Shown piece by piece: positions 1 to 8,976 of a stretch of 64,000 bases of DNA. Position numbers and translations under genes: made by a program. Position 1 is the stretch's first letter; each line of letters opens with the position of its first letter. The stretch lies in the NCBI GenBank assembly GCA_964631945.1, contig CAZWAY010000012.1, positions 30,800 to 94,799 on the forward strand, written 5' to 3'. The notes beneath the pieces were generated by a model, which was given only the letters and a program-made list of their open reading frames with translations, was not told where the DNA came from and made no database searches. Origin of the DNA: JABFRZ01 sp964631945. GTDB lineage: Bacteria > Planctomycetota > UBA1135 > GCA-002686595.

Positions 1-556
1 ACGCTCTGGTCAACGCGGGCTGGACGACGTCCCGTATCTGATTTTCGGTCGCGCGAAGAAGCGGGGCCACTTGAGCCCGCTCTCCATGGCCAAGGAAGAA
101 GCCACCGGATCCAGTCTCCGCCAGCAAACCACCGTCGACATGAAGGTGCGCCCAGCGGTTGTAGTGCCACCATGTCTGCCAAGAATTGAGGGTGTCTGTC
201 CTGGGAGGCGTGGTGGGTTTCGCGGGCGGCGCCTCGGTCGGAGTTCCTGGAGCCCCCTCTACCCCGGGAAGCGGAATTTTTGGAGAGAAGGCGCTCGCGC
301 CGTCTCCGAAGCCGGGAGGCGGGGCAAGGGACGGGGGAACACTAGGTGTGGGGGGCCGTCCGCCTCCTCCGGTGCTTCCGCCGGGGACCGTATCGCCAGG
401 GCCGGTCCAGCCACCCCCCGCTCCCGCACCCGGGCCACCTGGGACGGTCGGAACGGTTCCAGGAGTGCTTGGACCATCCCCGGATCGCTGGCTCGTAGCG
501 TAGGGGGCTACCAGGATGCATGCTGCGAGGGCGGCAACCAACTCTCGATGCTTCAT
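1..556 (-). CDS. Secreted HEAT-repeat-type protein, 3' end cut by the window edge
   Basis: Partial gene running off the left edge; 185 codons are visible. The ATG at 556 follows a GAAGGA ribosome site. Residues 1-23 form a signal peptide (MKHRELVAALAACILVAPYA), followed by a Gly/Pro/Thr-rich linker of about 90 residues. After the linker comes a short conserved module containing WQTWWHYNRW and GSGGFFLGHGERA, then ENQIRDVVQPAL, which looks like the start of the helical repeats. The same layout, including a GPGDTVP segment and an FFLGHG module followed by an IRQTIVPALL helix, is found in the next gene (808-2904), so the two are tandem paralogs. By analogy the missing part should be alpha-solenoid HEAT repeats. 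The function is unknown; a periplasmic or surface protein-binding scaffold is an inference. Confidence 0.8.
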   Translation of the reverse strand, partial: MKHRELVAALAACILVAPYATSQRSGDGPSTPGTVPTVPGGPGAGAGGGWTGPGDTVPGGSTGGGGRPPTPSVPPSLAPPPGFGDGASAFSPKIPLPGVEGAPGTPTEAPPAKPTTPPRTDTLNSWQTWWHYNRWAHLHVDGGLLAETGSGGFFLGHGERAQVAPLLRATENQIRDVVQPALTRA

Positions 557-741
557 GTGGTCCTTCGTTGTGCGGTTCCTGGGGCGGATCCCCGACATGC
601 TCTACGGCAAACGGCGATCCCAATGGTAGGCCAATTCGCCCGGCCAGAGAATCCATTCCAGAGGCCTTGTGCGTTCTCGCACGGCCCCTTGGGCTAGGCC
701 CGCACGCCAAGGCGGGCGCGAGTGCCCGGGAGCCCAGGAAA

Positions 742-770
742 GCGAGCCGCCCGGACACCGGGCGGCTCGC
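742..770 (-). terminator. Probable intrinsic terminator of the HEAT-repeat gene
   Basis: A perfect 12-bp GC-rich stem (742-753 pairing with 759-770) with a 5-nt loop lies 37 bp past the stop codon of the gene ending at 808. On the minus strand it is followed by a short T run (CTTTCC). The stem is strong but the T tract is short. Confidence 0.65.
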
Positions 771-807
771 GCAGAAAGAAGGCTTCAGCCTAGAGGGTGG
801 GCCCGGT

Positions 808-2904
808 TCAGAGGATGTCCAGAATCCCGGTTCCCGTACCCTGATCCGTCAGCGTTTGAGTCGAGGCTCGGTAGTTCAGGTCCAAGCCGATCTTCGAGTT
901 CCACGGTAGAGGTTCCTTGTCGGCCACGATTCCAAGGGCCACTGCGGCAAAGCCTCTGGCCTGCTCGGTCAAGCTATCATTCTGGAGCATCAGAACTAGT
1001 GGTTCGATCGAACGCTGGTCCCCAATGAAGCCGAGGGCCGACGAGAGCGAGGCTTGAGTGGCCAGACCCTTCGATTCCCCAAGAAGCTTCACCAGCTTGG
1101 GAACCAGTTCCTTGTCGCCGAGTAGTCCGAGCGCGATTGCAGCTTGCTTGAGAAGGTCGGGACGATACTTGGACTCGTCCACGATCCGATTGATCTTCTC
1201 GATTGCGTCACGGGCATTCATCAGTCCCAGCGCGATTGCCACGTAGCCTCGCGCGGCCTCTTCCTTCTCGGAGTCGAGACGTTTGAGGAGAGTGGGCTTG
1301 GCTTCGAGGTGGCTCATGATCCCGCACGAGATGGCGAATGCTCCGACCTTCGAGGGGTCCTTCTCTTCCTCCAGGGCACTCAGGACCGCCATCTGCAGGG
1401 TGCCTATCTTCGCCGACTGGACCTTCGCTTTGCCCAGTAGGTCAGCCATGACTCCACAGGAGAGTCCGGCCCACGGCTTCACGCTGCTCTTGCCATCGGC
1501 GAGCTGGGCAAGGAGGGTCTCGCTCACATCCTTGATCCCGCCTTCGGAGTCCTTGGTCCCGAGTGTTCCGCCGATCTTGGCGAGGGCGATCATGGCAAAG
1601 TTGCGGGCCTGTTGGTCAGTGATGTCCTTCGGGACGGAGGCCAGCGTCTCCCGGATTTTCTTGTCCAGGGGGTCGCTTCCGTCGTTCGTTCCGATCAGGC
1701 CGAGTGCAAGGATGCTACTTTGGATGACTTCGGCCTGCTCCTTCTTCCTGGCGCCAAGGCGCTCGAGGAGATCGCCAGCGATCTTCTGGCGATATGCCTG
1801 GTGCAGTTCCGGAGAGAGTCCAACCAACAAGCGGGCCAGCGCGGTCGGGCAGTGTGCTCGAACGAGGTAATTCTGGTCCTCGTTCTGAAGGAAGGCTAGG
1901 AGGTAGTCCAGTTGCGCGGGGCGGGAGTTCTCCGGCGGGATCAGGGCTCCCTTCTTCTCGGGCTGCACGCTGGTTTCCATCGTCTCGAGCTTGACGAGGC
2001 CCATTGCGATGACACAGCTGACCTTGAGGTCACGGGTTCGAGTACTGTCGGTTTCCAATACCTCCCGCAGGATCTTCACGATCCTCGTGCGGTATTCCTC
2101 GCTGTTCGCCTGGTAGCCGATCAAGCCCAAGCCATAGGCTGCGAAGGCGCGGGTGCGGTAGTTCACCTCGGGTTGGCCGACCTTTACGCGGCCTTCCTTC
2201 GTGTCACGGAGGAGTTCCTCGAGGGTGTCGATGGACTTGGGATTGGCCAGGATCCCGAGGGCTACAGCTGCCGTTTCACCGATTTCTTGGTTCTTGTCCG
2301 AGAGGAACTTGGCGATGACCTTTTCGAACTGCGACTCGCCCGTCTCACTCGATGCGTCGCCGATCTTTGCGAGTGCGATCATGCAGCCCGTGACGATGTC
2401 GTTGTTCGTCTCTTTCTCGAGGGCCGCAAGGAGCGCGGGAACGATCGTTTGACGGATCTGCTCTTCACTCGGCTTGAGGCTGTCCTTGCCTTGGCTCTTG
2501 GCGCCGTGACCCAGGAAGAACCCGTCCGTTCCGGTTTCCGCGCCACCTTGCTGGATTTTGGCCTTGAGGTTCAGGTAGGGCTCCCGATTGAACTCCCACC
2601 AGAAGCTCCACAGTGTCAGGTCGGGACCACTGTCTCCACTTGCGCCCGTCGTAGGGCGAGCACCGGGCGCGCCGGGAGCACCAGGCGCACCAGCACCTGG
2701 TGTGCTCGGCCCAGAAGGGCCGGGAGTGGTAGGCCCCGCAGGCCCGGTCGCCGGTCCGGCGCCGCCGCCGCCGCCGGCGCCACCGCCGCCGGGGGGGACC
2801 GTGTCGCCAGGGCCGCGGTATTGCCCACCGTGTGCGTGAGCGGCACCGTCGAGACCAAAGAGGCCTCCAAGCGCGAGAGTCGAGACGAGTAGGAGCTTCT
2901 TCAT
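808..2904 (-). CDS. Secreted HEAT-repeat protein with Gly/Pro-rich linker
   Basis: A 698-residue protein. Residues 1-24 are a Sec signal peptide ending in AHA. Residues 25-95 are a Gly/Pro/Ala-rich low-complexity linker with collagen-like G-A-P triplets. A conserved module follows (WSFWWEFNREPYLNLK, then TDGFFLGHG). The rest, from about residue 145, is a run of helical repeats carrying the HEAT/PBS-lyase signature, for example AAVALGILANPKSIDTL, AFAAYGLGLIGY, YVAIALGLM and AAVALGIVADKE. Such repeats bind proteins or peptides; no catalytic residue is evident. The neighbouring partial gene at 1-556 is a paralog. The gene is probably monocistronic, with its own terminator at 742-770. HEAT-repeat identity is secure; the role and partner are unknown. 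Confidence 0.9.
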   Translation of the reverse strand: MKKLLLVSTLALGGLFGLDGAAHAHGGQYRGPGDTVPPGGGGAGGGGGAGPATGPAGPTTPGPSGPSTPGAGAPGAPGAPGARPTTGASGDSGPDLTLWSFWWEFNREPYLNLKAKIQQGGAETGTDGFFLGHGAKSQGKDSLKPSEEQIRQTIVPALLAALEKETNNDIVTGCMIALAKIGDASSETGESQFEKVIAKFLSDKNQEIGETAAVALGILANPKSIDTLEELLRDTKEGRVKVGQPEVNYRTRAFAAYGLGLIGYQANSEEYRTRIVKILREVLETDSTRTRDLKVSCVIAMGLVKLETMETSVQPEKKGALIPPENSRPAQLDYLLAFLQNEDQNYLVRAHCPTALARLLVGLSPELHQAYRQKIAGDLLERLGARKKEQAEVIQSSILALGLIGTNDGSDPLDKKIRETLASVPKDITDQQARNFAMIALAKIGGTLGTKDSEGGIKDVSETLLAQLADGKSSVKPWAGLSCGVMADLLGKAKVQSAKIGTLQMAVLSALEEEKDPSKVGAFAISCGIMSHLEAKPTLLKRLDSEKEEAARGYVAIALGLMNARDAIEKINRIVDESKYRPDLLKQAAIALGLLGDKELVPKLVKLLGESKGLATQASLSSALGFIGDQRSIEPLVLMLQNDSLTEQARGFAAVALGIVADKEPLPWNSKIGLDLNYRASTQTLTDQGTGTGILDIL

Positions 2905-3185
2905 GGCAGCTTTGTGTGTTGGATTTGGCGGCGTTCGTCGGGGAAGTCGCGCCTCCGCAAAGCAGAGGCCACGGCTCCTGGAGGCCGGTGTCCTCCGCGC
3001 TGCGCTGGAGGATAGCCATCCAGGAGGGCAACGTCAGCGGTCCTTCGATGGTCTTTTTCGCTCTTCGGCGCAGGCGCCGCCTTGACCTCAGGCGACCCCC
3101 CCCCCTCGCGTTCCCCTGGCGTAACGATGTGCCCCCTAGTCCGTCGAGGCCCAACGGGGGCAGTGTGCCTCCGATCGTGGCGAGC

Positions 3186-4199
3186 CTACTCGCGCTCGAT
3201 TCTGGCCTCGTATCGAATCCTGCCCTCCAGGAGACGTCCTTGTTCCACGAGCACTTCGGCTCCCTCTCCGTCGTGCTGGCCGAACGCCATGAAGGATTCG
3301 GTGACCAGCCTGGAAGCCTGGCAGTCCAGCTCAGCGGAGAGTGCGTGCCCTCCTTGGATGTCCCAGACGATCGTGCCCGCTACTTGGCGCTCGATGTGCA
3401 CCTCGGCAGTCACTTCAGGACGCTCCAGCCCCTCCTCTTCAGAGGGGGGCCAGACGCGGCTGGAGCCGGTCTTGATCCCGAGTTCGAGATGAATCACGGC
3501 AACCAGGACTTCGCCCTCCTCGCGTACCTCCTTCAGACGTGCTCGACCTGAGCCCTCGAGGTGCTCGATCGTCTGTTGGCTGGCTAGGCGATCCTCGGCG
3601 CTGGGATCTTCTTCCTCCGAGTGAAAGTCCAGCAGACCACTCGGCCACATGAAGGCGAGGTACAGCTTCGGGTCGACTTCCCATTCATCGCCCGGTTCGA
3701 CTTCATGATCAGGCAGCAATAGCAGGAGGTCCATGTCCGCCGCCAACCACTCGGCCTGTTCCTGCTCTAGGTCTTCTTCGTCGTCGGCCTTGATGTGATA
3801 GCCGGCTTCACCGCCGTCATACTCGAATCGCAACCGCCGCCCCTGGAGTGAACTGGAAAGTTCGATGCTCGACTCTTCGCCATCGAGCGCTTCGCTGTTT
3901 TCCTGACGAAGGACCTCGAATGTGCGCGTGAACTCGGTCGGACGTCCGCCGTCGCAGGCCTCGAGAGTATCGAGCACCTGGATGTGCTCCGTGAAACTGG
4001 TCGAATAGGCCGGAATTTCCTCTGGCCGATCCATGACTTCTCCATCAACGGAGCCCGTCAAGTCGGCAAGATGGTATTCAGCCTCGGCAAGGAACGTGCG
4101 CCTGAGGGATGCGTGCGCCTCCGGGGCAAACTGCAGGACGACCTCTTCGCCTCGGTTGGAGAAGAGGAAGAGCAGTGCAGGCGCGAGCAGGATCTTCAT
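3186..4199 (-). CDS. Exported hypothetical protein, possible last gene of the Gld-like operon
   Basis: A 337-residue protein of unknown function. The ATG at 4199 is preferred because it gives a short hydrophobic N-terminus (MKILLAPALLFLF); a TTG at 4232 in the same frame would add 11 polar residues. Neither start has a convincing Shine-Dalgarno site. The body is acidic and looks beta-rich, with a stretch LLLLLPDHEVEPGDEWEVDP near residue 175 and a C-terminal half of alternating charged and hydrophobic residues. It lies 39 bp downstream of the DUF4340 gene on the same strand, so it may be co-transcribed with the ABC-transporter operon. I do not recognise a named domain. Confidence 0.7.
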   Translation of the reverse strand: MKILLAPALLFLFSNRGEEVVLQFAPEAHASLRRTFLAEAEYHLADLTGSVDGEVMDRPEEIPAYSTSFTEHIQVLDTLEACDGGRPTEFTRTFEVLRQENSEALDGEESSIELSSSLQGRRLRFEYDGGEAGYHIKADDEEDLEQEQAEWLAADMDLLLLLPDHEVEPGDEWEVDPKLYLAFMWPSGLLDFHSEEEDPSAEDRLASQQTIEHLEGSGRARLKEVREEGEVLVAVIHLELGIKTGSSRVWPPSEEEGLERPEVTAEVHIERQVAGTIVWDIQGGHALSAELDCQASRLVTESFMAFGQHDGEGAEVLVEQGRLLEGRIRYEARIERE

Positions 4200-4238
4200 G
4201 GAAGGTCCAGAGCGGTGAAGCGCCTGGCCCAAAGGGAA

Positions 4239-5522
4239 TCACTCGGGCTTGGTCATCTTGTCGGGAGCGCTAGGAGCATCTCCATCGTCCGGAGAGGGTG
4301 GAATCTCGAGGCTTTCCGGACCTTCAGACGCAGATTCGTCCGTGTCCACCCCGAGATCGTCCATCAGTCCGCTGAGCCCTCCGTCCCCTCCAGCCGGCGT
4401 GGGCTCGGCCATCAGGTCCTTCAAGCGCTTGGCTAGTTGATCGACCTTGTAAGAGCTGATCTGGAAGGCCCACGCGGCAAGGCGCTGGTTCAGTTCTTGG
4501 GCTTCCTTGCCGATGTCAGGCTTTTCCGGGTGGCCCTCAGCCTTTGTCTCAGCCCCTTGATCCGGCCCGGAATCCGCTCCTTCGCCTTCTGCAGGAGCGA
4601 GGTCCTTGGGTGGCGGAACATACGCGGCCACGATGCGCGCCCACGTCTTGTCGTCCACTCGTGCTGTTTCGACCAGCAAGTCCAGGCCGTCGGCGCAGTG
4701 GAAGCTGGTCCTGGCCAGTGGCTCCCTGGAGAAGTCGATCTCATGCGCGGGGCGCACATCCTCGAGTTGCATGCTCGACAGCGCCTGAGCAACGCCGTTG
4801 GCGACTCCGGAATAGCTCTCGCTGCGGCCGAGAGGCAGATTCTGGACAGTGAACTGGGTGTGGTTGGCGGCAGACCGTCCGATCTCCACCCGTTCTCCGT
4901 CCGCGTGTTCGATGGTCACGGATTGCACTCGATCGCCCGGCAGGGCAACGAACTTGGGCTCGATCCATCCCTTCGCGTCAGCCTCCAACGCGAGCTGCTG
5001 ACGTGGGGAGCAGAGATAAACTTGGTCTTCGCTGGCTCGGCGTACGAAGACCTTGGTCTTGCTGCCCTGCCATTCCGACTTTCCGACCACGAGCGAAGCC
5101 AGTTCCACGCCCGCTGCATCCGCGAGTGACACGCGCGCGGTGGTGCTGGCGTCCGAGCCCTCCGAGCTGGGCGGCCACTCGAGCTGCAGCTTGGCGTGGT
5201 TGTCCTTGCGACTCGTCTTCGCCTCCTCTATCTCGAGGTCTGCGAGACGCACGGCCAGTTCCTTGACCTTTTCGAAAAGAGCCGGATAGCCGCCACGATC
5301 GACCAATTCCCATCGGCCGCCTTCACGCTGGAGGGTGACACTCTTGCCCTCTTTCTCCACCCGTACTCGCGCGATGTCGTTGATGCGCGCGGACAGCTCT
5401 GGGAAAAGACGCGCACGCCCGGCAGTGGAGGCCGCGCTGTTCTTGTCGCGCAAGGCCAGCGCCGCCATCGTCAGCGCGACCGCGGTGACGATCGAAAGGA
5501 TCAGCAGACTTTTTTGCTTCAT
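4239..5522 (-). CDS. DUF4340 domain protein of a Gld-like ABC transporter operon
   Basis: A 427-residue protein starting at the ATG at 5522, 17 bp after the GldG-like gene. Residues 1-24 form a single membrane anchor (MKQKSLLILSIVTAVALTMA). The periplasmic part has the DUF4340 hallmarks: an early VRVEKEGKSVTLQREGGRWEL segment (substrate-like residue followed by a W-E-L strand), a VYLCSPRQQLALEADAKGWIEPKFV region, and repeated beta-strand units. The last 60 residues are an acidic, Gly/Pro-rich tail. DUF4340 proteins are commonly encoded next to GldG/ABC-2 genes, and this order (ATPase, permease, GldG, DUF4340) is the usual one. The biochemical role is not established; a periplasmic partner of the transporter is inferred from context. 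Confidence 0.88.
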   Translation of the reverse strand: MKQKSLLILSIVTAVALTMAALALRDKNSAASTAGRARLFPELSARINDIARVRVEKEGKSVTLQREGGRWELVDRGGYPALFEKVKELAVRLADLEIEEAKTSRKDNHAKLQLEWPPSSEGSDASTTARVSLADAAGVELASLVVGKSEWQGSKTKVFVRRASEDQVYLCSPRQQLALEADAKGWIEPKFVALPGDRVQSVTIEHADGERVEIGRSAANHTQFTVQNLPLGRSESYSGVANGVAQALSSMQLEDVRPAHEIDFSREPLARTSFHCADGLDLLVETARVDDKTWARIVAAYVPPPKDLAPAEGEGADSGPDQGAETKAEGHPEKPDIGKEAQELNQRLAAWAFQISSYKVDQLAKRLKDLMAEPTPAGGDGGLSGLMDDLGVDTDESASEGPESLEIPPSPDDGDAPSAPDKMTKPE

Positions 5523-5539
5523 GGCAGACCTCGCGTGCT

Positions 5540-7447
5540 CTATCTGGGCCTTCGCTGTTGCGAACGCCATGCGCCCAATGCAACTGCGACCACGCAAACC
5601 AAGGCCGGCATGAGGGCGATGTTCAGCCACTTGAGGTTCGTGCCCAAGCGTTCGATGTCCTTGCGGAGCTGGTGCTTGACCTCGCGCAGGTCGCGACGCG
5701 TCTGCACGAATTCTTGGCGCAGCCGTTCTTCTTCCTTGCGCTGCTCGGCGGTGACCAGTTCCTCGCTGCCTTCTGCCTTGGCTCTGTGCAGCTCCGTCAG
5801 GCGCTGCTCTGCGTCCTGCAGCTTGCGCTCCAGTTCCTGTTGTCGGAGGAGGAAGCGCTGGTCCGCGTCTCGCTGGATCTCTTGCACGCGTTCGAAAGGC
5901 CGCAGGATCTTGCCCCTCGTGCGGATACTCATCAGCTCCTTGCCGCCGCTGGTGCTCTCGATCGCATTTTTCAGCAAGTCCAGGTTCTCTGAAATCGGCT
6001 GCACGCCGATGACCTGGGATCCGATGCGGACCTCTCTCATCCACATGCGGTCGTGGAGCAGGTCCGCGTCGGAGAATACGATCAAGTTCAGGGGTTGCTG
6101 CGAGGCCGTCAGGGCGGGGGGTACGGTCTCCGCCTGGGACGCGGCGGGCGTGCCCGGTTTGCCCTCCGGGAAGGCGGTCTGCACGTTACCTGTGACGCGA
6201 GCGCCTAGCGTGAGTCGTTCGTAGCCGGGTTTGAAGCTGGCCAGCAACTCTTGCGGATCGGGCATGATCTGGAACGCCTGGCTGTCGGCTTCCTGGGCCT
6301 CTTCGCTGGTCTGGAGGATGGGCGCAAACGCGGTCGTGCCTTCCGCGAGCTTGTGGAGCGAACCGGGGGTCAACATCAGGATGTTGCCCAGCAGGCGCGT
6401 GACCGGGTCGTCTCGGCTGGCTTCCTCGCGGCCCAGGCGCAGGAAGAACACTACGGGTAGCTCGGTCTGCGTTCGTTGATCTCGACTGCGGACAGCCTGG
6501 CGCACGCCGAGCTTTCGATCGCATGCGACCTTGTTCTTCGTCAGCGCAAAGCCCCACGCCTTGAAGAGCTTCTCCATGTCGGAGTCCTTCTTGGCCATCA
6601 TGCGCGACATCGGGTTGCTCGGGTCGTCCGAGGCCCCGGGGTCGACGTCACACTGGGGATCGACGAAGACGACCAAGGGCTTGCCAGCCAGGGCCCATTG
6701 GTCGATTTGATACAGGGTCTCCTCGCCGAATCCGCGCGGATGGATGACCACGAGGATATCGGTTTTTCCGAGATCGGCGCCCGAACTCGGCAGTACCTCG
6801 ACCTCGAAGAAGGCGCCCAGCTCCGCAAGGATGCCCCATGCGGGTTCTCCCTGCTGACCAAACATGGGATTGCCCCCGCTGCCCTCGAGTGGCAGGGCCG
6901 TCAGGATCCCGACGCGCTTCTTCTCCGGGTGCGCGAGAGTCCAAATCAGCTTGGAGAGGTCGTACTCGAGCGTTCTCTGCTTCTCCTGTTCGAGGGCGAA
7001 GAACGGAATGGCCACACGATCGCCAGTCGCGCTCGTCCCCACCAGGCCGAAGTAAAGCACCTCGCCAGAAGGGAGCGGCACGCCCTGGATGCCCTGTTCG
7101 ACGGCTCGGTCTTCGTCCTCCGAGAAGGGCTCGGGTTCGAGCACGCGGAGCAGGATGTTCCCGGCCGAGCTGCGCGCGTATTCGCGCAGCATGCCCTGGA
7201 CGCGATCTGCGTACACGATGACGTCGGGGTAATCCTGCGCGACGCTGCGCGAGAAGTAGAAGTAGAGATTGATCGGCTCTTCGATGCCCTTCGCTATGCT
7301 TTTCGAGCCTTCGTCCAGGGTGAATATCTTGTCTTCGGTCAGGTCCACACGCAGCGTGCGCAGCGTGGCGTTGGCCGTGATGTTGAGCGCGAAGAACAGG
7401 ACCAGAGCCAGGCCCGAACCCAGCAGGATGAGGTTGCGCTTTTCCAT
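5540..7447 (-). CDS. GldG-like ABC transporter auxiliary protein
   Basis: A 635-residue protein matching the ABC_transp_aux/GldG family. An N-terminal membrane helix (residues 5-28) is followed by the family's opening segment, which includes the typical VDLTEDKIFTLDEGSKSIAK. The extracytoplasmic domain covers roughly residues 40-440. Residues 510-600 are a long, highly charged coiled coil (RQQELERKLQDAEQRLTEL). A C-terminal membrane helix ends in a basic tail (WRSQQRRPR). The ATG at 7447 lies 12 bp after the permease stop, so the genes are surely co-transcribed. In Bacteroidota GldG works with GldA and GldF in gliding; in other phyla the transported substrate is unknown and motility should not be assumed. 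Confidence 0.93.
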   Translation of the reverse strand: MEKRNLILLGSGLALVLFFALNITANATLRTLRVDLTEDKIFTLDEGSKSIAKGIEEPINLYFYFSRSVAQDYPDVIVYADRVQGMLREYARSSAGNILLRVLEPEPFSEDEDRAVEQGIQGVPLPSGEVLYFGLVGTSATGDRVAIPFFALEQEKQRTLEYDLSKLIWTLAHPEKKRVGILTALPLEGSGGNPMFGQQGEPAWGILAELGAFFEVEVLPSSGADLGKTDILVVIHPRGFGEETLYQIDQWALAGKPLVVFVDPQCDVDPGASDDPSNPMSRMMAKKDSDMEKLFKAWGFALTKNKVACDRKLGVRQAVRSRDQRTQTELPVVFFLRLGREEASRDDPVTRLLGNILMLTPGSLHKLAEGTTAFAPILQTSEEAQEADSQAFQIMPDPQELLASFKPGYERLTLGARVTGNVQTAFPEGKPGTPAASQAETVPPALTASQQPLNLIVFSDADLLHDRMWMREVRIGSQVIGVQPISENLDLLKNAIESTSGGKELMSIRTRGKILRPFERVQEIQRDADQRFLLRQQELERKLQDAEQRLTELHRAKAEGSEELVTAEQRKEEERLRQEFVQTRRDLREVKHQLRKDIERLGTNLKWLNIALMPALVCVVAVALGAWRSQQRRPR

Positions 7448-7459
7448 GGGTTGCTCCGG

Positions 7460-8200
7460 CTAGTCTGCCTTCTTGAGTTCGAGGAAGAGCGCATTGGCGT
7501 ACAGCGCCAGGCCGATGAGCGAGGCGAAGAACACCAGGTCGCGAGCCTCGATCAGCCCTCTGGAAAGCCCGTCGAAGTGCGTGAAGAAGCTGAACGAGGC
7601 GATCGCCTCGGCCACGGGAGCGGGCAGCCAGCTGCTGAAGAGCACGATGACCGGAGGGAAACCCGTCAACAAGAAAACGAGGCAGATGGAGATCGACACG
7701 ACGAAGGCGATGACCTGATTCTTGGTCAAGGCCGAGACGCACGAGCCGATGGCCAAGAATCCGCCGGCCATGAGAAAGCTGCCGAAGTAGCCGGCCACGA
7801 TCGTTCCGTTGTCCGGGTCGCCCAGGTAGTTGACCGTGATCCACATTGGAAAGGTCAGCGCCAGCGCGACACCCGCAAAGAGCCAGGCCGCCAGGAACTT
7901 TCCCAGGACTGCCTGGGTCATCGTGATCGGCAGCGTCATCAGAAGCTCGATCGTGCCTTGCTTGCGCTCCTCGGCCCACAGTCGCATGGTCAGCGCCGGG
8001 ATCAGGAACAGGTAGAGCCAAGGGTGCCAGCCGAAGAAGCCCGACAGGGTCGCTTGGCCATTGCCGTCGCCGAAGAAGTCGCCCAGCTGGCAGGTGAAGA
8101 AGCCGGCGAGCAGGAGGAAGATGACGATGAAAACGTAAGCCACCGGCGTGGCGAAGTAGCCGGAGAGCTCGCGCTTCATGATCGTGAGGGTGTGCTTCAC
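7460..8200 (-). CDS. ABC-2 type permease (GldF-like)
   Basis: A 246-residue integral membrane protein with about six hydrophobic helices, typical of ABC-2 permeases. After the first helix it carries the conserved loop RLWAEERKQGTIELLMTLPI, which marks the GldF/NosY-like branch. The start is GTG at 8200, overlapping the ATPase stop codon in a GTGA arrangement, so translation is coupled to the ATPase. An internal ATG eight residues in is possible but would break that overlap. It forms the membrane channel for the adjacent ATPase (8197-8976) and works with the GldG-like protein just downstream. The transported substrate is unknown. Confidence 0.93.
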   Translation of the reverse strand: MKHTLTIMKRELSGYFATPVAYVFIVIFLLLAGFFTCQLGDFFGDGNGQATLSGFFGWHPWLYLFLIPALTMRLWAEERKQGTIELLMTLPITMTQAVLGKFLAAWLFAGVALALTFPMWITVNYLGDPDNGTIVAGYFGSFLMAGGFLAIGSCVSALTKNQVIAFVVSISICLVFLLTGFPPVIVLFSSWLPAPVAEAIASFSFFTHFDGLSRGLIEARDLVFFASLIGLALYANALFLELKKAD

Positions 8201-8976
8201 GCGCGCCTCCCTGCCTCGGCAAGCTCAGGCTCGGGCAGCTTCTCGCCATTCGTCAGCTTGCGGAAGACCCAATCCATTCGGTTCTTCGTGACCGTGGGAG
8301 GAGCTTGGGACTCGAGCTCCTCGGGCCGTCCGTCGAACACGACATGCCCCTTGGTGATGATGATCGCACGCGTACACACGGCCTCGACTTCCTCGAGGAT
8401 GTGGGTCGAGAGCAGGATGGCCTTGGAACGCCCCATCTCGCGGATGAGGGTACGCACCTCGTGCTTCTGGTTCGGGTCGAGCCCGTCCGTTGGTTCGTCC
8501 ATGATCAAGACCTGCGGGTCGTGCAGGATCGCCTGAGCCAGTCCAACGCGGCGCTTGTAGCCCTTCGAGAGCGTTTCGATTGGCTGACGCAACACACCCT
8601 CCAGGTGGACGCGACGCACGACTTCGGCGATGCGCTCCTCGAGGGCCGCGCCGCTCAATCCGCGCACTGCGCCGATGAACCTCAGGAAGGCGATCGGGGT
8701 CATGTCCGGGTAGGCCGGAGCGCCCTCGGGGAGGTATCCGATGGCGCTCTTGGCCGCAACCGGGTCCTCACCCACGTCGTGTCCGGCCACCCGCACGCTG
8801 CCCGCGGTGGGGGTGAGGAAACCCGTCACCATCTTCATCGTGGTGGACTTGCCCGCGCCATTCGGCCCGAGGAAGCCGAGGACCTCGCCCTGGGCAACAT
8901 CGAAGGAGACGCCGTCCACGGCCTTGAGAGGCCCGAAGTGCTTCACTAGGCCTCGGATCTCGATCATCGCGTTCAT
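8197..8976 (-). CDS. ABC transporter ATP-binding protein (GldA-like)
   Basis: A 259-residue cytoplasmic ATPase. Walker A is GPNGAGKST at residues 37-45, the signature LSKGYKRR is at 136-143, Walker B VLIMDEP is at 156-162, and the H-loop is in LLSTHILEE. All catalytic motifs are intact, so it should hydrolyse ATP to drive the ABC-2 permease encoded immediately downstream (4-nt overlap). Length and the KGYKRR signature fit the GldA/CcmA-type subfamily. It is the first gene of a minus-strand operon reading ATPase, permease, GldG-like, DUF4340 and possibly the exported protein at 3186-4199. There is no strong Shine-Dalgarno site before either the ATG at 8976 or the alternative ATG at 8967. Confidence 0.95.
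   Translation of the reverse strand: MNAMIEIRGLVKHFGPLKAVDGVSFDVAQGEVLGFLGPNGAGKSTTMKMVTGFLTPTAGSVRVAGHDVGEDPVAAKSAIGYLPEGAPAYPDMTPIAFLRFIGAVRGLSGAALEERIAEVVRRVHLEGVLRQPIETLSKGYKRRVGLAQAILHDPQVLIMDEPTDGLDPNQKHEVRTLIREMGRSKAILLSTHILEEVEAVCTRAIIITKGHVVFDGRPEELESQAPPTVTKNRMDWVFRKLTNGEKLPEPELAEAGRRA

Noticed and set aside
2640..2830. A simple-sequence or CRISPR-like repeat in the GC-rich Gly/Pro stretch
   Set aside because: It is the coding sequence of the linker of the HEAT-repeat protein and has no regular repeat-spacer structure.
6476..8536. A 686-codon plus-strand open frame opposite the GldG, permease and ATPase genes
   Set aside because: It shows no domain and mirrors well-supported genes.
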